Positions 5,662 to 13,641 of a stretch of DNA of 21,784 nucleotides are shown piece after piece; position 1 is the stretch's first letter; each line of letters opens with the position of its first letter. The translations under genes and the position numbers were made by a program. This DNA comes from Elusimicrobiota bacterium. GTDB lineage: Bacteria; CG03; SLGR01; PWQF01. The stretch spans positions 1 to 21,784 of the forward strand of contig PWOI01000055.1 in NCBI GenBank assembly GCA_003557485.1. Direction: 5' to 3'. The notes beneath the pieces were generated by a model, which was not told the origin of the DNA, ran no database searches, and worked only from the letters and a program-made list of their open reading frames with translations.

Positions 5662-7823
5662 GATGTTGCCTTTTTGTCATCATCATCAGTTCCGGATTCA
5701 GAGCGCGGTATCCAGAATTCAAACCTGGAACCCTTGCCGGGTTTTGATTCAGCCCGTATTTTTCCGCCATGAGCCTCAATTATATATTTAGTTATTGTCA
5801 GCCCGAGGCCGGTGCCTTTTCTTTTTCCTTTGCTGCCATGAACCTGTTCAAATTTATCAAATATTTTTTTGCACATTTCTTCAGGCATTCCTGAACCGGT
5901 ATCCTCTACAGCAGCCTGTATTTTATCTCCTTTATCCTCAAGTTCCATTCTTATTTCTCCACCTTCAGGAGTAAACTTCAGAGCATTGCTCACCAGGTTT
6001 ACAAATACACGCTCCAGAAGATTTTTATCAGCTTTTACCGTTTTTAAATCATTTTTCTGTATAACCTTTATCTCCACCTTATCCTTCCTTGCTTGAGAAG
6101 ACATCGTTTCAAGAACAGAATCCACTACTTCAGACCTTATATCAACTTCTTCCATTTCCATAGGCATGCTTCCTGATTCCATTTTGGCAACATCAAGTAT
6201 GTCGCTTATCATTACAAGCAGCCTTTGTGAAGACCTGTCTATTATTTCCAGAAATTCTTTCTGCTGCTCATTTATTTCGCCGGCTGATCCGTCCATGAGG
6301 AATTCAAGAAATCCCCTTATGGAAGTCATAGGGCTTCTGAGATCATGGGTTATGGAATGAATAAAATCGTCTTTCATCTGCTCTAACTCTTTTTCAAGTG
6401 TTATATCTCTTATCACAGTAACCGTTCCCAGATCCTGATGCGATTCCGCCTGTGACACAATGGAAGTCTCCGCCATCAGATGCTTTGTAATATTTTCACT
6501 TGAAAGATTAAGTTCCTTTACAATGTGATCCTTTTTTTCTCTCGCTTCACGGAGGCTTTCGTATATTTCTTCTCTTTTTATGATATCCTGTATTTTTTTA
6601 CCCTCAAGGGACTTATTTATTCCCAGCAGCTGTCCGGCTCGCTTATTTGAAAGCATTATGTTGCCTGAATAATCCGTCATTATTATACCGTCCGCTATGG
6701 AAAAAAGAATAGCGTTCATTTTATCCGCCTGCATTTCGGTATAGCGTCTGAGCTGCTGGGTCATTACCGTAAAGGTACTTGCCAGTTCAACTACTTCATC
6801 CTTAATCTTTACCTTGCCAAGCCATTGCCTTATTGGTTCAGCGTTAAAATTGCCGGCAGCTATCTCTCTGGCAACACCTGTAAGCCTTAAAACCGGAGAA
6901 GTCAGGCTCTGGGCAAGAAAATAACCTATAATGCAGGCCGCTGCCACTACGGCGATGAGAAGCAAAAGGGCCTGCCTCTGCATAACCCTTGCGGAATAAT
7001 AGGCTTCAGCCTGATTCTGCTCAACAATCGCCCCCCAGCCAAGTCCCGCAAAAGTAGAAATGGGCGCATAGGCGCCAACTATTTTTTCTTCGGTTTCCAT
7101 ATCCTCAAATTCTATGCTGCCGATCATTCTACCGGAAAGAACTGCCTCTACAATGGGCCTGTATATTACGGAAATTTTTTCCATTCCTTTTTCTTCATCG
7201 GGATGAATTATAATTCTCCCCTGTGAATCAACAACATACGCAAACCCCGTTTGCCCGATTCTTGTTTTTTCTACCAGCTGCAGCAGTCCGGAGAGATCCG
7301 TTTCTATGAAAATAAACATGTTTTCAGCGAAAGGGTATACAACATCAAGACGCGGGATGCCATACTTGTAATAGAGATCGCTTACTGCAAATTCTCCGGT
7401 ACGGCGGGCCCGTATAAAACCTTCGTCTTCCGATCTGTCTTCCAGGGCAACTTTACCTTCCAATTCAGGGGCAAATACCTTTGTGATCTCCCTTCCATCC
7501 TCAGTCACAAGGCTAACAGTAAGAAGTTCTTCGGTGGATGCAAGCATAGATCTGAGAAGACGCTCAATAAGAGTCCAGTCAAGGGGAGGACGGCCGTGCG
7601 TATCGATGACAAAGACAATCATATCCCTTAGCTTATCCATATGCGATTCTACCGCATCGGAAATTCTTGTCGCCTGATTTGTCTGAAGCTCAAGGGTGAG
7701 GTCCTGCAGGCTGACACGATTAATGTCTATGAGGCGCATCCCTACTATAAGTAGAGGTATGGCGGAAATAGCAAGCAGAACAACAAGAAACTTGTAGAAG
7801 ATTTTTATTTTTTTAAATATCAT
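5658..7823 (-). CDS. Sensor histidine kinase, Cache-HAMP-PAS-HisKA-HATPase
   Basis: A 721-residue membrane kinase. TM1 (about 10-30) and TM2 (about 284-305) flank a periplasmic sensor of the double-Cache type (about 35-275; VSLVTEDGREI, FAYVVDSQGRIIIHPDE), a fold that usually binds small metabolites. HAMP (306-358) and a PAS domain (about 366-475) follow. The HisKA helix carries phospho-acceptor H493 in ITHDLRSP. The ATPase domain has the N box (N609, N613), G1 box DTGSGMP (641-647) and G2 box KGTGLGL (669-675). All catalytic residues are present, so it should be active. The ATG overlaps the stop of the ABC gene upstream (ATGA). The likely partner in the run is the double-receiver protein; the lone receiver at 20288-20659 is another candidate. 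Its ligand is unknown. Confidence 0.92.
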   Translation of the reverse strand: MIFKKIKIFYKFLVVLLAISAIPLLIVGMRLIDINRVSLQDLTLELQTNQATRISDAVESHMDKLRDMIVFVIDTHGRPPLDWTLIERLLRSMLASTEELLTVSLVTEDGREITKVFAPELEGKVALEDRSEDEGFIRARRTGEFAVSDLYYKYGIPRLDVVYPFAENMFIFIETDLSGLLQLVEKTRIGQTGFAYVVDSQGRIIIHPDEEKGMEKISVIYRPIVEAVLSGRMIGSIEFEDMETEEKIVGAYAPISTFAGLGWGAIVEQNQAEAYYSARVMQRQALLLLIAVVAAACIIGYFLAQSLTSPVLRLTGVAREIAAGNFNAEPIRQWLGKVKIKDEVVELASTFTVMTQQLRRYTEMQADKMNAILFSIADGIIMTDYSGNIMLSNKRAGQLLGINKSLEGKKIQDIIKREEIYESLREAREKKDHIVKELNLSSENITKHLMAETSIVSQAESHQDLGTVTVIRDITLEKELEQMKDDFIHSITHDLRSPMTSIRGFLEFLMDGSAGEINEQQKEFLEIIDRSSQRLLVMISDILDVAKMESGSMPMEMEEVDIRSEVVDSVLETMSSQARKDKVEIKVIQKNDLKTVKADKNLLERVFVNLVSNALKFTPEGGEIRMELEDKGDKIQAAVEDTGSGMPEEMCKKIFDKFEQVHGSKGKRKGTGLGLTITKYIIEAHGGKIRAESKPGKGSRFEFWIPRSESGTDDDDKKATS

Positions 7824-8410
7824 AATTCCATCAGTTTATATTTTAAACCACTCTCCTCAAGAAAATCAAGGTCTTCCTGACGGTTTGTAGACATAATGAC
7901 AACATTAGCGCTGCATTTTTTCAGCATCCGGACTGCCTGATCGCGGCCCGTGTTATCAAGATCGCAAAAAGGGTCGTCAAGAATTACAATTTTCTCGCAG
8001 GAATTGTACTCCCTGATTGCCCTAAGAAGGGCAATCCTTTTTTTCTCTCCTCTTGAAAGGCTCCAGGGAGACCGTTTCATTACAGATTTATCCAGTCCGA
8101 TTTCCTTGAGCTCGTTTTCAATATTTTCAAAGTCTTCCGGCCTTTCAACTCCCAACTCACAGGCACAACTGCTGTGAATAAATTCTCTTTCCGGAACCTG
8201 CGAAACAAAGCTAAGGCAGTTATTTCTCTTTATTTCTCCACTCACAGGACGGTTTAGGCCTGCAAGAGTCTGAAGAAGAGTCGTTTTACCGCTGGCAGGC
8301 GGACCGAATATAACATTGATGCCATTATTAAAATCAGCGCTGAAATTATTTATTATCTGCCGGGACCCGGTAAAACTCGTTATTTCTATTGTAAGTCCGC
8401 TTACATTCAT
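7820..8410 (-). CDS. Short ABC ATPase, EcfA/CbiO-like, second of a pair
   Basis: A 196-residue ATP-binding subunit, shorter than typical energy-coupling-factor ATPases (about 270). Walker A GPPASGKTT (36-44), Q-loop Q71 in FVSQVPEREFIHSS, signature LSRGEKKR (118-125) and Walker B VILDD (142-146) are visible. The segment after the Q-loop resembles the EcfA/CbiO pattern. The catalytic Glu is Asp146 and the H-loop His is replaced (STN, Asn176), so hydrolysis may be weak. It starts 3 nt after its partner ABC gene and overlaps the kinase gene. No permease (EcfT or other) is in the window, so the pair is an orphan. It may energise a transporter encoded elsewhere, or work in a non-transport role. 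Confidence 0.8.
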   Translation of the reverse strand: MNVSGLTIEITSFTGSRQIINNFSADFNNGINVIFGPPASGKTTLLQTLAGLNRPVSGEIKRNNCLSFVSQVPEREFIHSSCACELGVERPEDFENIENELKEIGLDKSVMKRSPWSLSRGEKKRIALLRAIREYNSCEKIVILDDPFCDLDNTGRDQAVRMLKKCSANVVIMSTNRQEDLDFLEESGLKYKLMEL

Positions 8411-8413
8411 TTT

Positions 8414-8998
8414 TCAATTAATCCTCTCTATACGCCCCCCCCATATACGCATTTTTTCCCAATTTTTACCGGGAATGTTCCTGTCCGCATCAGGGAGAAA
8501 CAGAAGATGCGTGGGGGAACTCTGACTTAAAAAATAGCCAAGAGCCCTGTCTATATTTTCATCGCGGGGCGGTGAATCTATAACTATAAAGGGGCGCCCG
8601 GCAATATATGCACAGGCAAGCGCAACCCTTGCTTTCTGCGAATATGAAAGCTCAAGTATACTGCTTGTAAGAATATCTTTTAATTGAAAGAGATCTACGC
8701 ATTTTTCAGTTAAAGGCCCGCTGCCGGACGATTTCAGTTCTTCCTCCACCCTGGTAAAAAGAAGCTGACTTTCAATATCCTCAAAAAAAACCGACGCCGT
8801 CTGTGTCCCTCCGCAAACCAGTCCGGTTGAGGGCGTAATAAGTTTCAGAAGAATTTTTGCAAGGGTAGTTTTTCCGCTTCCGTTGTCTCCGAAAACAACA
8901 GTATTTCTGCCTTCTTTAACTTCAAAACATATATTGTTGAATATAGTTTTATCTGAAGGCAGAGGGGTGGAATACGAAACATTTTTCAGCGCAAGCAT
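8414..8998 (-). CDS. Short degenerate ABC ATPase, EcfA/CbiO-like, first of a pair
   Basis: A 194-residue ABC subunit. Walker A GDNGSGKTT (38-46) is intact. The region FFEDIESQLLFTRVEEEL (71-88) resembles the EcfA/CbiO stretch after the Q-loop, but the Q-loop Gln itself is replaced by Glu or Asp. The signature is LSYSQ (117-121) instead of LSGGQ. Walker B is FIVIDS (137-142), with Ser where the catalytic Glu belongs, and no H-loop His is visible. It can probably bind ATP but hydrolyse it poorly, like the non-catalytic half of asymmetric ABC dimers; its neighbour would supply the better site. The start overlaps the end of rsmI by 13 nt. Confidence 0.75.
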   Translation of the reverse strand: MLALKNVSYSTPLPSDKTIFNNICFEVKEGRNTVVFGDNGSGKTTLAKILLKLITPSTGLVCGGTQTASVFFEDIESQLLFTRVEEELKSSGSGPLTEKCVDLFQLKDILTSSILELSYSQKARVALACAYIAGRPFIVIDSPPRDENIDRALGYFLSQSSPTHLLFLPDADRNIPGKNWEKMRIWGGRIERIN

Positions 8999-9669
8999 AG
9001 AACCGTAAACTCTCCTTTGATTACCTGCCGGGAAGCAATCGCATCTCTGACCTCTGATGGTTTTCCCCTGACATACTCTTCATAGACCTTGGTCATTTCC
9101 CTTATAACAAATATTTCTGTTTGTCCGTCAATATCACCAATCATTTCAAGTGTATCCAATATGCGTCTTTTAGATTCATAAAATATAAAAATTTCATCCC
9201 TGCGCATATTCTCTTCAAGAAACTTTTTTCTCTGCTGTTTTCCGGAAGGAATAAAACCTGCAAAAAGAAACTTATCACACTTAAATCCAGCCACACTCAC
9301 CGCTGCCGTAACAGCGCTGGGTCCGGGCACCGGGACAACCTTTATCCCTCTTTCGTGAGCCCTATTTACAATTTCAGCCCCGGGATCAGATACTGAAGGA
9401 GTTCCGCACTCTGAAATAAGAGCAAGGGTTTTTCCGCTCTCAGCCATATCAAGATATCTTGATGCCTTTTCCGCCTCCTTAGGAGCATAGTAGGAGCGAG
9501 GAACCGATTTTATACCGTACCGGCCAAGCAGCTTGCGGGCTGTCCGTGTGTCTTCGCTTATTATCAGGTCAGCTGATTTCAGGACCTCTACCGCTCTTAG
9601 AGTCATATCGGCAAGATTTCCTATGGGCGTTGCAACTATGTAAAGCCTTCCGGCACTTTCGTTTTTCAA
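8986..9669 (-). CDS. rsmI: 16S rRNA 2'-O-methyltransferase RsmI
   Basis: A 227-residue tetrapyrrole-methylase-fold protein. Family motifs are all there: YIVATPIGNL (10-19), SADLIISEDTRT (32-43), SECGTPSVSDPG (85-96) and PVPGPSAV (112-119). RsmI uses S-adenosylmethionine to methylate the ribose of C1402 in 16S rRNA, near the P-site. The protein ends at FTVLCLR, right after the methylase core, and so lacks the C-terminal extension of about 50 residues seen in the E. coli enzyme (286 aa). The start is TTG at 9669, overlapping the nadE stop (TTGA); no ATG is closer to the conserved beginning. Confidence 0.92.
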   Translation of the reverse strand: MKNESAGRLYIVATPIGNLADMTLRAVEVLKSADLIISEDTRTARKLLGRYGIKSVPRSYYAPKEAEKASRYLDMAESGKTLALISECGTPSVSDPGAEIVNRAHERGIKVVPVPGPSAVTAAVSVAGFKCDKFLFAGFIPSGKQQRKKFLEENMRRDEIFIFYESKRRILDTLEMIGDIDGQTEIFVIREMTKVYEEYVRGKPSEVRDAIASRQVIKGEFTVLCLR

Positions 9670-10415
9670 TATATGCGGGCGGCTTTAACGGGGGAATTTC
9701 TTTTATGTCCGCTTTTTTTTATCATCTTCTCTACCTTTTCAATCTCAGAAGAAGCAATTCCCGCATCCTCAGAACCGCCGATCACTTTTAGTATCCGGTC
9801 AAGCTTTTCATAAGAAATTCCCAGTTCTTCCTCGTCGGTCTGGCCGCTGTAGAATCCGGCAGAAGGCTCTGAATCAAGTATTTGGTCTGGGATTCCCAGA
9901 TAGCAGGCAAGCTCTTTAACCTCACTCTTATAGTAGTTGCCCAGCGGGCTTATATCCCCTGCTTCATCACCCCATTTGGTAAAATATCCTGTCATAGTTT
10001 CAGTTCTGTTGGATGTATTCATTACAAGCAAGTCAAAGGCTGCGGCTTCATTATAAAGAAAAGCCATACGCATTCTAGCCCCGAAATTGCCTCTTCGCAA
10101 AGGGTCTGATTCCCCGGTCATTTTTGAGAATATCTCGGTAAGGGGCGTTAAATTATAAACTTTTGGTTTAATGCCAATCGCCGAACAGAGCATCTCTACT
10201 GAAGGTTCCGGTTCTTCACTAAAGGAATGGGGCATATATAGAGCGCGGCAGTTTTCTCTACCAAGAGCTTCTGCCGCAACAGCCAGACATACAGCAGAAT
10301 CCAGCCCGCCCGATATTCCGAGTACAACACCCTGTTTTCCGGCCTCTGAAACTTTTTCCTTTATAAAATTTTTAAGATGCTGCGCCAGCGCTATCTGTTT
10401 TTTCCCCGTTTCCAT
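9666..10415 (-). CDS. nadE: NH3-dependent NAD+ synthetase
   Basis: A 249-residue protein from ATG 10415. It makes NAD+ from deamido-NAD+, ATP and ammonia, the last step of NAD synthesis, in the cytoplasm. The ATP-pyrophosphatase P-loop SGGLDSA is at 35-41; NTSNRTE and the TKWGDEAGDISPLG segment, characteristic of NadE, follow. There is no glutaminase domain, so ammonia must come free or from another protein. An extended frame from TTG 10451 exists, but ATG 10415 has a purine-rich AGAAAGAG upstream and gives the usual family length. Even so, it overlaps the end of the HD-GYP gene by 44 nt, which suggests coupling. Confidence 0.9.
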   Translation of the reverse strand: METGKKQIALAQHLKNFIKEKVSEAGKQGVVLGISGGLDSAVCLAVAAEALGRENCRALYMPHSFSEEPEPSVEMLCSAIGIKPKVYNLTPLTEIFSKMTGESDPLRRGNFGARMRMAFLYNEAAAFDLLVMNTSNRTETMTGYFTKWGDEAGDISPLGNYYKSEVKELACYLGIPDQILDSEPSAGFYSGQTDEEELGISYEKLDRILKVIGGSEDAGIASSEIEKVEKMIKKSGHKRNSPVKAARIY

Positions 10416-11649
10416 TTGTTTCTCTTTCTTCAAGCATTCCGTTCCTTGCAAGTATCTTCAAAAAAGCTTTCACAATCTTAGGGTCAAACTGGCGGCCGGA
10501 ATGGGTTTTAAGTTCAGTAATCGCTTTTTCTTTTGAAATGCCGCTGCTGTAGGGCCTGCTTGACGTCATAGCCTCAAAAGCATCGGCAACATGTATTATC
10601 CTGGCTCCTATGGGTATTTCTTCGGCTTTTAAACCTTCAAGATATCCGTTACCGTCATATCGTTCATGGTGGTAAAGAACAAGCGGCGCCACATTGGTAA
10701 GAAATTCTATGGGTGCTATTATCTGTTCTCCAATTCTTGGATGTTTTTTTATTTTTTCGTATTCCGAATCGGAAAGGTGGCCGGGCTTCAACAGTACATT
10801 GTCTTTGATCCCTATTTTTCCTATGTCATGTATAAGCGCAGCTATTTCAATGTTACGCACAAGTTTATATGGAAGCTTCATTTCTTTTGCTATTTCAACC
10901 GCATATTTTGTCACACGCGCAGTATGGCCCTTTGTGTAGGGATCACGGGCATCTATTGCTTTTGCCAACGTCTGTATAGTACCAAGGTACATATGTTTCA
11001 TATCCTCATAAAGCTGTATATTCTCTATTGCTATTGCTGCCTGGTCCGCCAGAATGCTTAGAAGCCTTTGTTCTCTTTCTCTGAAATTCTGCCCTGCAAT
11101 TTTTTTATTTATATTAAGAACCCCTATCACTTTATTTTTAACTTTAAGCGGAAGCGACATAAAAGATTTAGATCCGTACTTTGCATTTGAATCCCTCATA
11201 AAACGAACATCTTTTTCAATATTTTCACAGTATATGGGTTTGCCTTCCTGGGCAACCCGGCCGGCAATTCCCTCCCCTATTTCCATACTTGTCTTTAGAA
11301 TAACTTCTTCTGACAACCCTTTAGCTGCTTTTATGCTGAGCCTGTTTGTTTTTTTATCAATAAGCATAAGCGAACCTATGTCCGTATCGGCAAGTTCCGT
11401 TGCGTACTCCACAATAAGGTCGCACAGGTGTGTGAGATCTTCAGCTTTGCGGTAGGCCATTCCCATTTCCTGAAACTGGGTAAGCATAAAAAGCAACCCG
11501 TCAAGGTCTTCTATATATCTGGCGCTTTTTTCTCTTTCGTCCTTGAGGCTCTGTATGAGGCCGCGGTGAAGCTTTTTTTCCTTTGAGTACATTACCCATA
11601 TAAGGATCAATATAGCTGTAAGATAAGCATATATGATAACAGCGTTCAT
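10372..11649 (-). CDS. GAF-HD-GYP cyclic-di-GMP phosphodiesterase
   Basis: A 425-residue protein with one N-terminal membrane helix (3-21), a short coiled coil, a GAF domain (about 65-212) and an HD-GYP domain (about 220-402). Metal and substrate residues are present: H242, the H274-D275 pair with K278 in HDIGKIGIKD, H327-H328, the variant GYP motif (DGNGYLEG, 332-339) and D356. HD-GYP enzymes break c-di-GMP to GMP and so tune motility, biofilm and other outputs. It sits directly after the ATPase D subunit (ATGA overlap), which suggests co-expression with the ion pump. The Ser/Gly/Glu-rich tail after 405 is not conserved. Confidence 0.9.
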   Translation of the reverse strand: MNAVIIYAYLTAILILIWVMYSKEKKLHRGLIQSLKDEREKSARYIEDLDGLLFMLTQFQEMGMAYRKAEDLTHLCDLIVEYATELADTDIGSLMLIDKKTNRLSIKAAKGLSEEVILKTSMEIGEGIAGRVAQEGKPIYCENIEKDVRFMRDSNAKYGSKSFMSLPLKVKNKVIGVLNINKKIAGQNFREREQRLLSILADQAAIAIENIQLYEDMKHMYLGTIQTLAKAIDARDPYTKGHTARVTKYAVEIAKEMKLPYKLVRNIEIAALIHDIGKIGIKDNVLLKPGHLSDSEYEKIKKHPRIGEQIIAPIEFLTNVAPLVLYHHERYDGNGYLEGLKAEEIPIGARIIHVADAFEAMTSSRPYSSGISKEKAITELKTHSGRQFDPKIVKAFLKILARNGMLEERETNGNGEKTDSAGAAS

Positions 11650-12272
11650 TGTTTTCTTACGATATCCTTAATCTTCATAAGTCTTGTTATGTTTTCCCTT
11701 TCCATCTCTTCAAGCTGCATCGATATATATACTATGGTTTCTGAGAGCCTGGGAATGAATATGTATTCCAGGGCATTTACCCTGCGCCTGACTCTTTCAA
11801 GTTCAGCAGCTATCATATACATACTCTCTTCCGCATTTGAAAGCTCTATTATTTTTTTGACAAGGTTCAGAAACTCTTCCATAAACTCAAAAAAAGAAGA
11901 CGAAAGCCGCAAATTTCCAAGTTCAGCGGTATTGTTTTCAAACTCAGCTTCAAGAGAAGGTATGCGCAAATTCATAATATATCTTCTGCTTCCGCTGATT
12001 TTTGCTTTCACGGGAGGATTTTTAATGTAATCTTCCAATGCGCCGGGATCGCTAAGCGACCGCGTATGCAGATAAGGAATCCTCAGTTGCTGGTATTTTT
12101 CCTCTATATCTTTTCTTAATTCCCTCACCTGTTTGATAGACTCGGTAAACCTGTCAACAAGTTCGTCCTGCTTGTCTTTAAGAAGGCGATGGCCCCTCCG
12201 GGCAAGCGTAAGGCGCTTGCCGAGCTTCATCAGTTCCATCCTGTTGGGGCTTGCGTTTAGAATATTTGCCAT
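11646..12272 (-). CDS. atpD: V/A-type ATPase subunit D (central shaft)
   Basis: A 208-residue protein that forms the coiled-coil central rotor of V1/A1, turning inside the A3B3 ring. The start NASPNRMELMKLGKRLTLA and the following GHRLLKDKQDEL are typical. The predicted structure is long antiparallel helices, with the family segment ALEYIFIPRLSETIVYI (about 170-186) near the C-terminus. The gene follows B after 1 nt and is the last ATPase subunit of the cluster. The symbol follows V/A-type naming, not the F-type beta subunit. Confidence 0.93.
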   Translation of the reverse strand: MANILNASPNRMELMKLGKRLTLARRGHRLLKDKQDELVDRFTESIKQVRELRKDIEEKYQQLRIPYLHTRSLSDPGALEDYIKNPPVKAKISGSRRYIMNLRIPSLEAEFENNTAELGNLRLSSSFFEFMEEFLNLVKKIIELSNAEESMYMIAAELERVRRRVNALEYIFIPRLSETIVYISMQLEEMERENITRLMKIKDIVRKQ

Positions 12273-12273
12273 T

Positions 12274-13641
12274 TTATTTCATATATTTATCGATCTGTTC
12301 GTCTTTTACTCTTTTAAGCTCTTCGCGCGGAAGCATTTTTAAAAGTTCCCACCCAAGGTCAAGGCTTTCTTCTATTGTCCTGGACTCGTATTCACCCTGG
12401 GCTACATAGCTGTTTTCATATTCATCAGCGAACTTGCTGAATTTTTTGTCTTCGTCCGAAAGCGCTTCTTCACCCAGTATAACTGCCAGTTCCTTTGCCT
12501 GTTTTCCCCTGGCGTAGGCAGCAAAAAGCTGAGAGGTAACCGCGCTGTGATCATCCCGGGTTTTTCCCTCCCCTATACCTTTTTCCTTCAGCCTGGAAAG
12601 AGACGGCAGGACATCTATCGGAGGATAGACGCCGCCGTGTTCCAGTTCCCTGGAAAGGATAATCTGACCTTCAGTTATATATCCTGTAAGATCCGGTATA
12701 GGATGCGTTTTGTCATCGTTGGGCATTGTAAGAACGGGGATCTGGGTAATGGACCCTTTTTTGTCTTTTATGCGGCCGGCTCTTTCATAAATGGAGGCAA
12801 GGTCCGTATACATATAACCCGGATAACCCCTTCTGCCGGGAATTTCCTTCCGTGCGGCCGAAACTTCCCTGAGAGCTTCCGCATAGTTAGTCATATTTGT
12901 CATTATGACAAGCACGTGATAATCTTTTTCAAAAGCAAGAAACTCTGCTGCGGTAAGAGCCATCTTAGGAGTCGCGAGGCGTTCTATTGCAGGGTCGTCA
13001 GCCAGGTTCAGAAACATTACAGATCTTTCTATGGCACCGGTTTTTTCAAAATCTTTCCTGAAAAAATCGGCTTCCTCAAAGGTAATGCCCATTGCTGCGA
13101 AAACAACGCAGAAGTCTTCCTTTTTTCCCCTGACCGCCGCCTGTCTTGCTATCTGTGCGGTTATCTGGTTGTGGGGAAGGCCGGATCCCGAAAAAACAGG
13201 CAGCTTCTGGCCCCTGACCAGTGTATTCATAGCGTCTATTGCGGAAATTCCGGTCTGAATAAATTCATCAGGATAACTTCTTGCATACGGATTGATGGCA
13301 AGTCCGCTTACATCTTTTCTGTCTTCAGCTATGACTTCACCGCCGCCGTCTATGGGGTTTCCCAGGCCGTCAAAAACCCTTCCAAGCATTTCAGACGAAA
13401 CGGCAAGTTCAAGCCCTTTTCCAAGAAATTTGACTGCAGAGTTGTCCAGGTTAGCGCCGGCCGTGCCGGCAAAAAGCTGCAGCAAAACTACATCGTCGCT
13501 TACTTCAAGTACCTGTCCCAGCCGGTCTTCACCCGACGGAAGCCTGACCCTCGCTATTTCTCCGTAAGCCACATCCTGAACTTTTTCTACATAAAAAAGA
13601 GGGCCGGCTATACTTCTTACTGTTTTATATTCTTTTTTCAT
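12274..13641 (-). CDS. atpB: V/A-type ATPase subunit B (non-catalytic)
   Basis: A 455-residue B subunit of usual length. The P-loop position reads [10 protein letters not shown] (149-158) instead of GxxxxGKT, the hallmark of the non-catalytic subunit, and the expected B-type segments GLGNPIDGG (92-100), [32 protein letters not shown] and [14 protein letters not shown] follow. It alternates with A in the hexameric head and shapes the nucleotide site at the interface. The ATG shares one base with the A stop (TAATG), so translation is probably coupled. The symbol follows V/A-type naming. Confidence 0.95.
   Translation of the reverse strand: MKKEYKTVRSIAGPLFYVEKVQDVAYGEIARVRLPSGEDRLGQVLEVSDDVVLLQLFAGTAGANLDNSAVKFLGKGLELAVSSEMLGRVFDGLGNPIDGGGEVIAEDRKDVSGLAINPYARSYPDEFIQTGISAIDAMNTLVRGQKLPVFSGSGLPHNQITAQIARQAAVRGKKEDFCVVFAAMGITFEEADFFRKDFEKTGAIERSVMFLNLADDPAIERLATPKMALTAAEFLAFEKDYHVLVIMTNMTNYAEALREVSAARKEIPGRRGYPGYMYTDLASIYERAGRIKDKKGSITQIPVLTMPNDDKTHPIPDLTGYITEGQIILSRELEHGGVYPPIDVLPSLSRLKEKGIGEGKTRDDHSAVTSQLFAAYARGKQAKELAVILGEEALSDEDKKFSKFADEYENSYVAQGEYESRTIEESLDLGWELLKMLPREELKRVKDEQIDKYMK

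Noticed and set aside
10416-10451. Twelve-residue N-terminal extension of NadE from TTG 10451
   Set aside because: ATG 10415 has a better ribosome-binding sequence, and the extension would lie deeper inside the HD-GYP gene.
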